Source: Thiomicrospira cyclica ALM1 (GTDB lineage Bacteria; Pseudomonadota; Gammaproteobacteria; Thiomicrospirales; Thiomicrospiraceae). From it: 64,000 nt of DNA. Positions 1 to 10,369 of the stretch are shown piece by piece (position 1 is the stretch's first letter; every line of letters begins with the position of its first letter). The translations under genes were made by a program, and so were the position numbers. The notes under the pieces are model-generated. The model saw nothing but the letters and a program-made list of their open reading frames with translations. It was not told the origin of the DNA and did no database searches. The stretch lies in assembly GCF_000214825.1 (NCBI RefSeq), contig NC_015581.1, forward strand, positions 248,001-312,000, read 5' to 3'.

Positions 1-3000
1 CCAAAGTTGACGCCAACCTCACCCAGGCTAACAATAGTACCACCGGTCATGTATTCGCAACCGTGGTCGCCTAACCCTTCAACAACGGCAATCGCACCAG
101 AGTTACGTACCGCAAAACGCTCACCACCGGTGCCTTGAGCGAATAAACGTCCGCCTGTTGCGCCGTATAAACAAGTATTGCCGACAATAGGGGTAAATCG
201 TGGATTAAACGCCGAACCTTTAGGTGGCGTGATGACTATTTCACCACCCGCCATGCCCTTACCGACATAGTCGTTCGCATCGCCTTCCAAGTGCAAATTA
301 AGACCGTCGACGTTAAATACGCCAAAAGATTGTCCTGCAATGCCGGTTAGTTTTAAGGTAATAGGGCTCGATGCCATGCCATGGTTGCCATAGCGTTCGG
401 CAATCTCGCCAGCAACACGTGCGCCAATAGAGCGACCGGTATTAACCAATTTAAAGTTGAAGATACCGCCAGATTTAGCCTCAATCGCTGGTAGTACTTG
501 TTTGACCATATCTTCAGCTATGTCGCCACGATCCCAAGGATTGTTACGCGCTACCTGAACCGTTTGAGGTTTATCTGCTGGGACACCGCCATCACTAATA
601 ATACTCGACAGATCGAGGTTACGTTGCTTATCGGTTAATGGGTTGTCAATGATTGCGAGCAGGTCAGTGCGTCCAACAAGCTCACCCAGACTGCGTACAC
701 CTAATTTAGCCAACCATTCACGTGTTTCTTCCGCAACAAATTGGAAGTAGTGCATAACCATCTCTGGTAATCCAATATAGTGCTCTTTGCGCAGACGCTC
801 ATCCTGGGTTGCTACACCGACGGCACAGGTGTTTAGGTGACAGATACGTAAATACTTACAACCAAGTGCAATCATCGGTGCGGTTCCAAATCCAAAGGAT
901 TCCGCACCCAAAATGGCCGCTTTCACCACATCAAGTCCTGTTTTTAAACCACCATCGGCTTGCACAATAACTTGACCACGCAAGTCATTAGCACGCAATA
1001 CTTGATGCGTTTCTGCCAAGCCCATTTCAAACGGGTTACCCGCATATTTTACTGAGGTAATTGGGCTGGCACCGGTGCCACCATCATAGCCGGAAATGGT
1101 AATGAGGTCGGCATAGGCCTTAGCAACACCGGCTGCAATGGTACCAACACCTGGCTCTGCTACCAGCTTAACGGATACAAGAGCATTCGGATTAATTTGC
1201 TTTAGGTCATAAATGAGCTGAGCCAAATCTTCAATTGAGTAGATGTCATGATGCGGTGGCGGCGAGATCAGAGTGACGCCTGGAACAGAGTGACGAAGTT
1301 TGGCAATCGTCATATCTACCTTATGACCAGGCAGCTGACCACCTTCACCAGGCTTGGCACCTTGGGCTACTTTGATTTGTAATACTTCGGCATTACGTAA
1401 ATAGTGCGCAGTTACGCCAAAACGCCCTGAAGCGATTTGTTTAATCTTCGACATTTTTTCTGTGCCGTAACGACTTGGATCTTCCGCACCTTCGCCCGAG
1501 TTGGAGCGAGCACCTAAGCGGTTCATAGCGATTGCTAACGACTCATGGGCTTCCGGTGATAAGGCACCTAGTGAAATCCCGGCACTATCAAAACGCTTGT
1601 AAATGCTGGTTAAAGGTTCTACTTCATCAACAGAAATGCCTTTAATATCCTTGCGGAAGGTGATCATGTCACGAATCGTCATCGCTGGACGATTATTGAC
1701 GAGGTCGGCAAAAATATCGTAGTAGCGTTTTTCGCCGGTTTGAACGGCTTTGCGTAAATTGTCGACAACGTCAGGGTTGTAGGCATGATATTCACCACCA
1801 TGCACATATTTTAATAAGCCTCCCTGAGCCATTTGTTTGCGTGGATTAAACGCTTCTTTGGCTAAACGCAGTTGGTCTTGCTCTAGATGTTCGAACTTAG
1901 TTCCTTCGATACGATTAGCGGTACCAGGGAAGCAAAGACTAACAATTTCAGAACTTAACCCCACAGCTTCAAATAATTGCGAACCACGGTAGGAAGGTAG
2001 GGTAGAAATCCCCATCTTCGACATGATTTTCATCAAGCCTTTATTAATACCTTTGCGGTAGTTACTCATCAGTTTACCAACCGGTGTTTGTGGGTCTAGC
2101 TCTTTAGTGCGTTGCATATCGGCTATTGCGGCATAGGCCAAATAGGGATATACCGCGGTAGCACCATAACCAAATAACACCGCAAAATGATGCGGGTCCC
2201 GAGCGGTGCCTGTGGCAACAATAATATTGGCTTCGGTTCGCAGGCCTGCTTTGATTAAATGGTGATGCAGAGCACCGGTGGCCATAATCGCAGGAATAGA
2301 CGTTAAGTCGGCGGCAATCTGTTCATCACTTAAGATGACCAGGGTAATGCCGGCGGCTACAGCGTCCGCAACAGTTTTGTTTAACTGCACAATCGCTGAT
2401 TTTAGATTTGTTTGCTTCGCATCATAATGTAGGCTAAAGGTTTGAGCACGGTAGTCGGGGTCATCCAAAGCTAACAATTGATTCATCATGCTTGGGGTTA
2501 GAATCGGTGATTTAACTTCTAAACGGCGGGCATGGTCTGGCCCTTCTTCAAACATATTCAATTCGCGCCCAAAGCAGGTGTTGAGTGACATCACAATCGC
2601 TTCACGCAATGGGTCAATGGGCGGGTTGGTTACCTGGGCAAACATTTGACGGAAGTAATCAAAAACAGAGCGCGGTTTATGCGAAAACACAGGCAATGGC
2701 GCATCATCGCCCATAGAGCCAACAGCTTCTTGGGCCGACTCCGCCAAAGTACGGATAATCTGATCGCGCTCTTCAAAGCTGACCTGGAAGTATTTTTGGT
2801 AGCTGTTTACGATCTTCGCATCCCAATCGCCATTCAATATTTCTTGGTCATGTTTTTCTTCAAGGTATCGATAACCAGCATCCATCCACTGACGATAGGG
2901 CTTAGCCGTTTTTAAACCTTCATCAATTTGATCCGGCATTAATAATTCGCCGTTCTCTAGGTCAACCGCAATCACCTGTCCAGGCTTTAGACGACCTTTT

Positions 3001-4187
3001 TCGGCGACATCTTCAGGGGGGTAATCATAAACGCCAATTTCAGAAGCAAAGGTAATGTGGCGATCCTTAGTGATCATATAGCGTGTCGGGCGCAAGCCGT
3101 TGCGGTCAACGCCACAAATGGCATATTTACCGGTATTAATAACCAGGCCTGCTGGTCCATCCCACGGCTCCATATGCATGGAGTTGTATTCTAAAAAGGT
3201 TTTTAAATCGGCATCCATGTGTGGCACGTTTTGCCAAGCGGGTGGAATCAACAAGCGCAAGGCTTGGAACACCGACATATCACCCATTATGAGCACTTCT
3301 AACATATTATCTAAGCTGTTAGAGTCGGAGCCAGATTGCGCAACCAAAGGTTTAAGTTCAGCTAGCTCAGGGATGAGAGGAGTTTCAAATTTTTGTTGAC
3401 GTGCTAGTGCCCAATTGCGGTTGCCGCGAATGGTATTAAGCTCACCATTGTGTGCTAAAAAGCGGAAGGGTTGCGCCAAACGCCATTGTGGCATGGTATT
3501 AGTTGAAAATCGTTGATGATACGAAATCGACGAAGAGGCAAAATCAGGGTTCACCAAATCTAGAAAGTAGAGCTCTAGTTCTCTGGGCATCACCAAGCCT
3601 TTGTAGGCAATCAGTTGCGAGTTAAGCGATGCAATATAGAAATCCGCGTCCTGCGGCTCGATAGCCATTTCCGTCTTACGGCGTGCCGTAAATAGCTTGC
3701 GATTGAATTCATTCTCGCTAACATCGGCCGGAGCATTAACAAATACCTGTTGGATATAAGGTTCCATGGACGCCGCTTGTGTACCTAGTACGTTCGAGTT
3801 AACCGGTACATCACGCCAGCCGGCAATGTCTAAACCTTGTGCTTGTAATGAAGCCGCCAAGGTTTGCTTTGCGTTTGCTGCAAGCGCTTCGTTCTTACTT
3901 AAAAACACCATGCCAACAGCATATAAAGGTTCTAGGGCAATGGAGAGTGATTGGGCTTCTTTTTCAAAAAATGCAGAAGGGCGTTTGATTAATAACCCAC
4001 AACCATCACCTGTACAGCAGTCTGCCGCGACACCGCCACGGTGAGTCATTTTAGATAATGACTTAATCGCTGTTTCGACTAGCCAATGACTCGGCTGGTC
4101 ATCCATGTTCGCAATTAAACCAAAACCACAGTTCTCTTTTTCAAAATCTGGGGAGTAAAGGCCTTTTAGGGTGTTCAGTGAATTCAT
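1..4187 (-). CDS. gltB: Glutamate synthase (NADPH) large subunit, 3' end cut by window
   Basis: This is the large (alpha) chain of NADPH glutamate synthase, which makes two glutamates from glutamine and 2-oxoglutarate in the cytoplasm. Read on the minus strand from ATG 4187-4185, it starts MNSLNTLKGLYSPDFEKENC. The Cys in ENCGFG (about residue 20) is the expected N-terminal glutaminase nucleophile, exposed after propeptide removal. The central FMN domain follows (SGYDGGTGASP), then the 3Fe-4S ligands in CKYLRICHLNTCAVG, with Cys at about residues 1110, 1116 and 1121. The C-terminal beta-helix domain (GGEIVITP, GATGG) runs off position 1. About 1395 codons are present; family members have about 1480-1520, so roughly 100 residues are missing. 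No frameshift was seen. The small subunit gltD would be expected beyond the left edge. gdhA lies divergently, so the two glutamate-forming routes are back to back. Confidence 0.96.
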   Translation of the reverse strand, partial: MNSLNTLKGLYSPDFEKENCGFGLIANMDDQPSHWLVETAIKSLSKMTHRGGVAADCCTGDGCGLLIKRPSAFFEKEAQSLSIALEPLYAVGMVFLSKNEALAANAKQTLAASLQAQGLDIAGWRDVPVNSNVLGTQAASMEPYIQQVFVNAPADVSENEFNRKLFTARRKTEMAIEPQDADFYIASLNSQLIAYKGLVMPRELELYFLDLVNPDFASSSISYHQRFSTNTMPQWRLAQPFRFLAHNGELNTIRGNRNWALARQQKFETPLIPELAELKPLVAQSGSDSNSLDNMLEVLIMGDMSVFQALRLLIPPAWQNVPHMDADLKTFLEYNSMHMEPWDGPAGLVINTGKYAICGVDRNGLRPTRYMITKDRHITFASEIGVYDYPPEDVAEKGRLKPGQVIAVDLENGELLMPDQIDEGLKTAKPYRQWMDAGYRYLEEKHDQEILNGDWDAKIVNSYQKYFQVSFEERDQIIRTLAESAQEAVGSMGDDAPLPVFSHKPRSVFDYFRQMFAQVTNPPIDPLREAIVMSLNTCFGRELNMFEEGPDHARRLEVKSPILTPSMMNQLLALDDPDYRAQTFSLHYDAKQTNLKSAIVQLNKTVADAVAAGITLVILSDEQIAADLTSIPAIMATGALHHHLIKAGLRTEANIIVATGTARDPHHFAVLFGYGATAVYPYLAYAAIADMQRTKELDPQTPVGKLMSNYRKGINKGLMKIMSKMGISTLPSYRGSQLFEAVGLSSEIVSLCFPGTANRIEGTKFEHLEQDQLRLAKEAFNPRKQMAQGGLLKYVHGGEYHAYNPDVVDNLRKAVQTGEKRYYDIFADLVNNRPAMTIRDMITFRKDIKGISVDEVEPLTSIYKRFDSAGISLGALSPEAHESLAIAMNRLGARSNSGEGAEDPSRYGTEKMSKIKQIASGRFGVTAHYLRNAEVLQIKVAQGAKPGEGGQLPGHKVDMTIAKLRHSVPGVTLISPPPHHDIYSIEDLAQLIYDLKQINPNALVSVKLVAEPGVGTIAAGVAKAYADLITISGYDGGTGASPITSVKYAGNPFEMGLAETHQVLRANDLRGQVIVQADGGLKTGLDVVKAAILGAESFGFGTAPMIALGCKYLRICHLNTCAVGVATQDERLRKEHYIGLPEMVMHYFQFVAEETREWLAKLGVRSLGELVGRTDLLAIIDNPLTDKQRNLDLSSIISDGGVPADKPQTVQVARNNPWDRGDIAEDMVKQVLPAIEAKSGGIFNFKLVNTGRSIGARVAGEIAERYGNHGMASSPITLKLTGIAGQSFGVFNVDGLNLHLEGDANDYVGKGMAGGEIVITPPKGSAFNPRFTPIVGNTCLYGATGGRLFAQGTGGERFAVRNSGAIAVVEGLGDHGCEYMTGGTIVSLGEVGVNF

Positions 4188-5882
<1,695 letters not shown>

Positions 5883-5897
5883 CACTGTAAGGTGGTT

Positions 5898-5949
5898 AGC
5901 AGGCCTGGTTAATGGCAGGCCTGCTGATGAAGCCGTTTTACAAAAACGG
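5898..5949. terminator. Hairpins between convergent gdhA and gpmI
   Basis: AGCAGGCCTG (5898-5907) and CAGGCCTGCT (5916-5925) are exact reverse complements around an 8-base loop, so two copies of the window-wide octamer form a 10-bp stem. A second hairpin follows: CCGTTTT (5933-5939) and AAAACGG (5943-5949) with a 3-base loop. The position between two convergent genes suggests a bidirectional terminator. There is no long T run after the first stem, so its efficiency is uncertain. Confidence 0.55.
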
Positions 5950-5969
5950 GTTCACAGAGAACGGCTGAT

Positions 5970-7523
5970 TTAATCTACGCAAATAGATTGTCCAGTCATT
6001 TCTTCGGGCTGAGGCAGGTGCATAATCTTGAGTAAGGTTGGAATGACGTCCGGGAGACTGCCATTATCACGCAACGAAAAGCCTTGCTTGCCAACATATA
6101 TAAAAGGCACCGGGTTAGTCGTGTGTGCCGTTAGCGGACTGTTGGTACTTTCATCCCATAACTGTTCTATATTGCCGTGATCAGCGGTAATTAACAGCTC
6201 TCCATTGACATTAGCAACCGCTTTGGTGATGCGCGCAAGAGCGGCATCAACAGCCTCCACGGCTTTAATACAAGCATCCAAATTGCCAGAGTGTCCAACC
6301 ATGTCGGGATTGGCAATGTTGCAGATAAAGGTGTCATATTTTTCCGATTCTATGGCTTCGCACAGTTTGTCGGTAAGCTCATCGATACTCATTTCGGGTT
6401 GCAGGTCATAGGTCGCTACTTTAGGCGAGGGCACAATAATTCGGTCTTCACCTTTGTTGGGGGCTTCAACACCACCATTAAGGAAAAATGTAACGTGAGG
6501 GTACTTTTCGGTTTCTGCAATACGAAGCTGAGTTAGGCCTTGTTTTGAAATCCACTCGCCAAAAGTATTGATCAGCTTGGTTGGACGGAAGGCGACGGAA
6601 ACATTAAAGTTTTTGTTATATTCGGTCAAAGTTACAAAATCGCTTAGCACCGGGGAAGCGTCGCGATGAAAGTCAGCAAAGTCACGCTCGATGAAAGGAC
6701 GTGTTAATTGGCGAGCACGGTCGGCACGGTAATTCATAAATATAATCGCATCACCGTCTTTGATTTTTACCGGCTTACCGTTTTTCTTTAAAATGGCTGT
6801 GGGTAAGATAAACTCATCGGTCTCGCCTCGTGAATAGGCCATCTTAATAGCGTCTTTAGCAGAGTCAACCGTAAAGTCACCCTGGCCAGAGGCAATGACG
6901 TCAAATGCTTTTTGGGTGCGCTCCCAGCGATTATCACGATCCATTGCATAATAACGGCCTGTGATGGAAGCAATGCGACCACTCTCGAGGGTTTTTAAAT
7001 GTTGCTCTATATCCTTAATATAGCCAAGTGCGCTTTGCGGTGCCGTGTCACGGCCATCGGTAAATAAATGTAGGTTGGTTTTTGCGCCACGTTTTATGGC
7101 CAGGGTTGCTGCGGCTTTGATATGACTGATATGTGAATGCACGCCACCATCAGAAATCAGGCCTAAGATATGTACGGCACGCCCACGCGATGTTGCGGAA
7201 TCAACGGCGTGAACTAGGGCGCTATTATCAAAGAAAATCCCGTCATCAATAGCTTTTTGAATGCGTGTTAGCTCTTGATAAACGACACGGCCGGCACCCA
7301 GGTTGAGATGGCCAACCTCCGAGTTGCCCATCTGCCCGTCGGGTAAGCCTACGTTTAGTCCAGACGTGTTGATAAGAGTGTTTGGGTTGCTAGCAAGTAA
7401 TGCGTCCCATGTTGGTGTGTTCGCTTGAGCAATTCCATTGTGTTCGCGGTGTGGGTTGTGCCCCCACCCGTCCAAAATAATAAGGCCCGCCAAATGTCGT
7501 TTGTTGGGTGTTTCCTGCGTCAT
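5970..7523 (-). CDS. gpmI: 2,3-bisphosphoglycerate-independent phosphoglycerate mutase
   Basis: This is a 517-residue cytoplasmic enzyme that interconverts 3- and 2-phosphoglycerate in glycolysis and gluconeogenesis. It is a di-metal (usually manganese) enzyme of the alkaline phosphatase superfamily. The N-terminal metal aspartate is in LDGWG (Asp18). The phosphorylated serine lies in NSEVGH (67-72, Ser68). Further metal ligands are expected in NPDMVGH and in TADHGN near the C-terminus, and both motifs are present. Length matches the family (about 510-515). The start is ATG at 7523. It is transcribed away from yibN, whose gene lies about 107 bases upstream on the other strand. No oddities. 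Confidence 0.97.
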   Translation of the reverse strand: MTQETPNKRHLAGLIILDGWGHNPHREHNGIAQANTPTWDALLASNPNTLINTSGLNVGLPDGQMGNSEVGHLNLGAGRVVYQELTRIQKAIDDGIFFDNSALVHAVDSATSRGRAVHILGLISDGGVHSHISHIKAAATLAIKRGAKTNLHLFTDGRDTAPQSALGYIKDIEQHLKTLESGRIASITGRYYAMDRDNRWERTQKAFDVIASGQGDFTVDSAKDAIKMAYSRGETDEFILPTAILKKNGKPVKIKDGDAIIFMNYRADRARQLTRPFIERDFADFHRDASPVLSDFVTLTEYNKNFNVSVAFRPTKLINTFGEWISKQGLTQLRIAETEKYPHVTFFLNGGVEAPNKGEDRIIVPSPKVATYDLQPEMSIDELTDKLCEAIESEKYDTFICNIANPDMVGHSGNLDACIKAVEAVDAALARITKAVANVNGELLITADHGNIEQLWDESTNSPLTAHTTNPVPFIYVGKQGFSLRDNGSLPDVIPTLLKIMHLPQPEEMTGQSICVD

Positions 7524-7630
7524 TAATGTGTCCTGTTGTTAAATTTAGTAATAAATTGGATTTATTGTAGCCAGTTTCGCTGTTAAAATCACTAGATTTG
7601 CTGAGAGGCCCATTAGTTAAGGATAAAACT

Positions 7631-8086
7631 ATGTTTGCAGATTTTGTTGCTCAAAACGTATTGCTGTTTGTCGCGCTCGCTGTGATTACGCTGATGCTGT
7701 TATATTCGTATGTTGGTGACCGTTTTTTAGGTTACCAACAAGTTTCGCCGGAAGAAGCGACACGCTTATATAACCAAGGCGCTATAGTGGTTGACGTGCG
7801 TTCAGATGCCGAATTTAAAACGGGTTATATTGGTGAAGCACGCCATATTTCTAGTAGTGAACTCAAAGATAAAATGTCGACTTTAGACCACTTTAAAGAC
7901 AAGCAAATTTTAGTTTACTGCCAATCAGGCGCTCGTTCCGGAGGTGCTGCAAGTCAATTAGTAAAAGCGGGTTTTAGTCAAGTCGCTAATTTACGTGGCG
8001 GTGTGTTGGCCTGGAAAATGGCGGGTTTGCCCCTAAATCAACCGGTATCGAAAAAGGCGCGTCGCAAAGGTAAGGGTGCGGCATGA
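7631..8086 (+). CDS. yibN: Membrane-anchored rhodanese-like protein
   Basis: Predicted 151 residues. One N-terminal membrane segment (about residues 8-28) is followed by a single rhodanese domain. The candidate catalytic cysteine, Cys97, sits in LVYCQSGARSGG, the expected active-site loop. E. coli YibN has the same architecture and the same neighbours (grxC, secB, gpsA), though its own loop is degenerate; here the loop is intact, so sulfur transfer activity is plausible. An upstream in-frame ATG at 7598 exists, but ATG 7631 has AAGGA at 7619-7623 and places the membrane segment at the N-terminus, so it is preferred. The stop overlaps the grxC start (ATGA), so the two are translationally coupled. 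Confidence 0.9.
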   Translation: MFADFVAQNVLLFVALAVITLMLLYSYVGDRFLGYQQVSPEEATRLYNQGAIVVDVRSDAEFKTGYIGEARHISSSELKDKMSTLDHFKDKQILVYCQSGARSGGAASQLVKAGFSQVANLRGGVLAWKMAGLPLNQPVSKKARRKGKGAA

Positions 8087-8346
8087 CAGGCTTAGTGGTG
8101 GTTTATGCCAATAATACCTGCCCATACTGCTCTAAGGCCCGCAAGCTGCTAGACCAAAAAGGGGTTGCCTATACTTGGCATAATATTGACCAAATCCCCA
8201 ACGGTTGGCAGAAAGTAAAAGAGGTGTCAGGACGACACACTATTCCTCAAATTTTTATTGGTGACCATCATGTGGGTGGTTGTGACGAATTATACGCGGC
8301 TGACAAATCGGGTCAGCTGGATAAAATATTAGCAAAGGTTAACTGA
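8083..8346 (+). CDS. grxC: Glutaredoxin 3
   Basis: A small (87-residue) thioredoxin-fold protein with the dithiol active site CPYC at residues 13-16 and the glutathione-binding TIP and GG..D elements (HTIPQIFIGDHHVGGCDEL). It reduces protein disulfides and mixed disulfides with glutathione as electron donor. The length is that of the GrxC family. It overlaps the end of yibN by four bases and is followed by secB after one base, so yibN, grxC and secB form one operon. Confidence 0.95.
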   Translation: MTGLVVVYANNTCPYCSKARKLLDQKGVAYTWHNIDQIPNGWQKVKEVSGRHTIPQIFIGDHHVGGCDELYAADKSGQLDKILAKVN

Positions 8347-8347
8347 A

Positions 8348-8830
8348 ATGGCTGAAGAAAAACGCTTTTTAATTAATAAAATTTATGTCAAAAATGTGTC
8401 ATTTGAAGCACCGAATTCACCAGCAATGTTTGCGGTTGAGTTCAAGCCGAAAATGGATGTGAATTTAAATGTCGAAAGTTATAACCTGGAAAATGACATT
8501 TATCACGTTATGGTACGGGTAACTGTAACCGTTAAAATTGATGACAAAACCGCCTTTTTATGTGAAGTTGACCAGGCAGGTGTTTTCACAATTGCGAATT
8601 TTGAGCAGGCCGAATTAGGTTATATGTTGGGTAGCCAGTGCCCTAACATTCTGTTCCCCTTTGCCCGTGAGGCAGTATCGGACTTAGTCGTCCGTGGTGG
8701 GTTCCCGCAGCTGTTATTAGAGCCCGTTAACTTTGATGCGCTTTATGCAAATCATATGCAGCAAAAGCAAACACAAGATACGGGCAGTGAATCCGGTGCA
8801 CGTACTGCGCCACAAAACGAAATTGGTTAA
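8348..8830 (+). CDS. secB: Protein-export chaperone SecB
   Basis: The protein is 160 residues long and resembles the tetrameric cytosolic chaperone that keeps preproteins unfolded and hands them to SecA. The typical elements FEAPNSP near the N-terminus, the central beta region (VRVTVTVKIDDKTAFLCEVDQAGVF) and CPNILFPFARE are all present. Its tail is longer and more polar than in E. coli (155 residues). The last codons and the stop lie in a perfect 17-base tandem duplication (8819-8852). It may serve export of the large Sec-dependent TpsA of this window, but that is inference. Confidence 0.96.
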   Translation: MAEEKRFLINKIYVKNVSFEAPNSPAMFAVEFKPKMDVNLNVESYNLENDIYHVMVRVTVTVKIDDKTAFLCEVDQAGVFTIANFEQAELGYMLGSQCPNILFPFAREAVSDLVVRGGFPQLLLEPVNFDALYANHMQQKQTQDTGSESGARTAPQNEIG

Positions 8831-8852
8831 ATGATGAAATTGGTTAAATGAT
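8819..8852 (+). repeat. 17-bp tandem duplication over the secB stop codon
   Basis: GAAATTGGTTAAATGAT occurs twice head to tail (8819-8835 and 8836-8852) without mismatch. The first copy contains the secB TAA stop (8828-8830). The second copy is noncoding and lies just before the gpsA ribosome site AGGTG (8854-8858). It looks like a recent slippage event. It adds 17 bases of spacer but does not alter either protein. Confidence 0.9.
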
Positions 8853-8866
8853 TAGGTGTAAAAGCT

Positions 8867-9877
8867 TTGCATAAGCTAGCCGTTCTAGGTGCCGGTGCTT
8901 GGGGAACCGCATTGGCCGTTCAGCTTGCAAAAAATGACCATCAGGTTGTGCTATGGGCGCACAGTTATACTCACGCTGAGCATATGGTGTTGCAGCGTGA
9001 AAACCCTCGTTATTTGCCTAACATTACATTTCCAGACTCTTTGCAGGTTACTGCCGATTTAGCGGGTGCGTTAGCTGATGTTGATGGCGTTTTGCTTGTT
9101 GTCCCCAGTGATGCCTTTGCGGACACTTTAAAACGAGTGGTGCGATTATCGGGTTGTCCTCAGCATTTGGCTTGGGCAACGAAAGGTTTCGACCCTCACA
9201 ATCAGCGCCTGTTGCATCAGGTCGTGGTCGATGAGCTGGGTATTGATGCGCCTATGGCGGTGCTTTCAGGGCCCACTTTTGCGGACGAGGTTGCTAGAGG
9301 GTTGCCGACCGCAATGGTGAGCGCCTCGCCTCAACCTGTTGAAGCCGAGTTTTGGGCGCAGGCTTTTCATTATGCACACTTTCGCATGTATACTCAGGCC
9401 GATATTGCAGGCGTCGAAGTCGGCGGCGCGTTCAAAAACATCATGGCCATTGCCACAGGTATTAGTGATGGTATGGCCTTGGGCGCTAATGCACGGGCCG
9501 CACTTATCGCGCGAGGAATGGTCGAAATGCAGCGTTTCGGTGCACTCTTTGATGCTCAGCCCACAACACTAATGGGTCTAGCTGGGTTGGGCGACTTGGT
9601 GCTTACCTGCACGGATGATCTGTCGCGTAACCGGCGCTTTGGTTTGAGTTTAGCAAGGTCAGGTAAAACGGCTCAGCAAGTTCAACAAGAAATCGGTCAA
9701 GTGGTTGAGGGCGTTAAAGCCGTGCGCATTGTCAAAGCAATTGCCGATAAGCACCACCTAGAACTGCCAATTGTGGAGCAGGTTTATCAGCTGGTTGAGG
9801 GCAAGATTACCGCCGAACAAGCTGTCAAAGCTTTGCTAGCTCGGGAGCTAACCGCCGAACAAGGTGCTAGTCACTAA
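8867..9877 (+). CDS. gpsA: Glycerol-3-phosphate dehydrogenase [NAD(P)+]
   Basis: A 336-residue cytoplasmic enzyme that reduces dihydroxyacetone phosphate to sn-glycerol 3-phosphate, the backbone for phospholipid synthesis. The nucleotide-binding motif GAGAWGTALA lies at residues 8-17, and the catalytic region GGAFKNIMAIATGISDG with its lysine is in the middle. SGPTFADEVARGLPTA and GLAGLGDLVLTC are also family signatures. The start is taken as TTG 8867, because the glycine motif sits immediately downstream and AGGTG (8854-8858) is correctly placed; no ATG fits. The order secB-gpsA is conserved in gammaproteobacteria. Confidence 0.95.
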   Translation: MHKLAVLGAGAWGTALAVQLAKNDHQVVLWAHSYTHAEHMVLQRENPRYLPNITFPDSLQVTADLAGALADVDGVLLVVPSDAFADTLKRVVRLSGCPQHLAWATKGFDPHNQRLLHQVVVDELGIDAPMAVLSGPTFADEVARGLPTAMVSASPQPVEAEFWAQAFHYAHFRMYTQADIAGVEVGGAFKNIMAIATGISDGMALGANARAALIARGMVEMQRFGALFDAQPTTLMGLAGLGDLVLTCTDDLSRNRRFGLSLARSGKTAQQVQQEIGQVVEGVKAVRIVKAIADKHHLELPIVEQVYQLVEGKITAEQAVKALLARELTAEQGASH

Positions 9878-9879
9878 TA

Positions 9880-10353
9880 TTACTTAATGGTTGATGCCGA
9901 TTGAAAGTCAAGTTGGCGCCAGGCTTCATAAGCCATGACGGACACAGCATTGGCGAGATTCATACTGCGGGCATCGGCAACCATCGGGATGCGAAGTAGT
10001 TGGTCGTGGGGAAATTGATTGCGAACACCTTCTGGTAATCCACGGCTTTCCGGTCCAAATAAAAAAGCATCTCCAGCTTCATATTGGGGTTCATGATAAT
10101 GGCGGGTTGCTTTGGTGGTGAGTGCAAATACACGATTGGGTTGCACGCTAGTTAAACACTGCTCAAGATTATCGTATTCGAACACATTCGCTAATTCGTG
10201 ATAATCCAGGCCTGCTCGCCTAACCCGTTTTTCGCTTAGGTCAAATGGAAAGGGTTTAATCAAATGCAAGTGTGCGCCCATGTTGGCGCTGAGTCGAATT
10301 AAAGCCCCAGTGTTTTGTGGGATTTCAGGTTCATAAAGAATAATATGTAACAT
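9880..10353 (-). CDS. trmL: tRNA (cytidine/uridine-34 2'-O)-methyltransferase
   Basis: A SPOUT-class methyltransferase that modifies the wobble base of tRNA-Leu using S-adenosylmethionine. The 157-residue product starts MLHIILYEPEIPQNTG, the family's typical N-terminus. The knot region follows: LFGPESRGLPEG and RIPMVADARSMNLANAVSVM. An in-frame ATG at 10404 would add 17 residues without family support and would overlap the divergent dihydroorotate dehydrogenase gene, so 10353 is preferred. That leaves only 16 bases between the two divergent starts, so the promoters must overlap the neighbouring coding regions. The 3' end lies two bases from the gpsA stop (convergent). Confidence 0.93.
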   Translation of the reverse strand: MLHIILYEPEIPQNTGALIRLSANMGAHLHLIKPFPFDLSEKRVRRAGLDYHELANVFEYDNLEQCLTSVQPNRVFALTTKATRHYHEPQYEAGDAFLFGPESRGLPEGVRNQFPHDQLLRIPMVADARSMNLANAVSVMAYEAWRQLDFQSASTIK

Positions 10354-10369
10354 AGTAGTAGGTGTCGCT

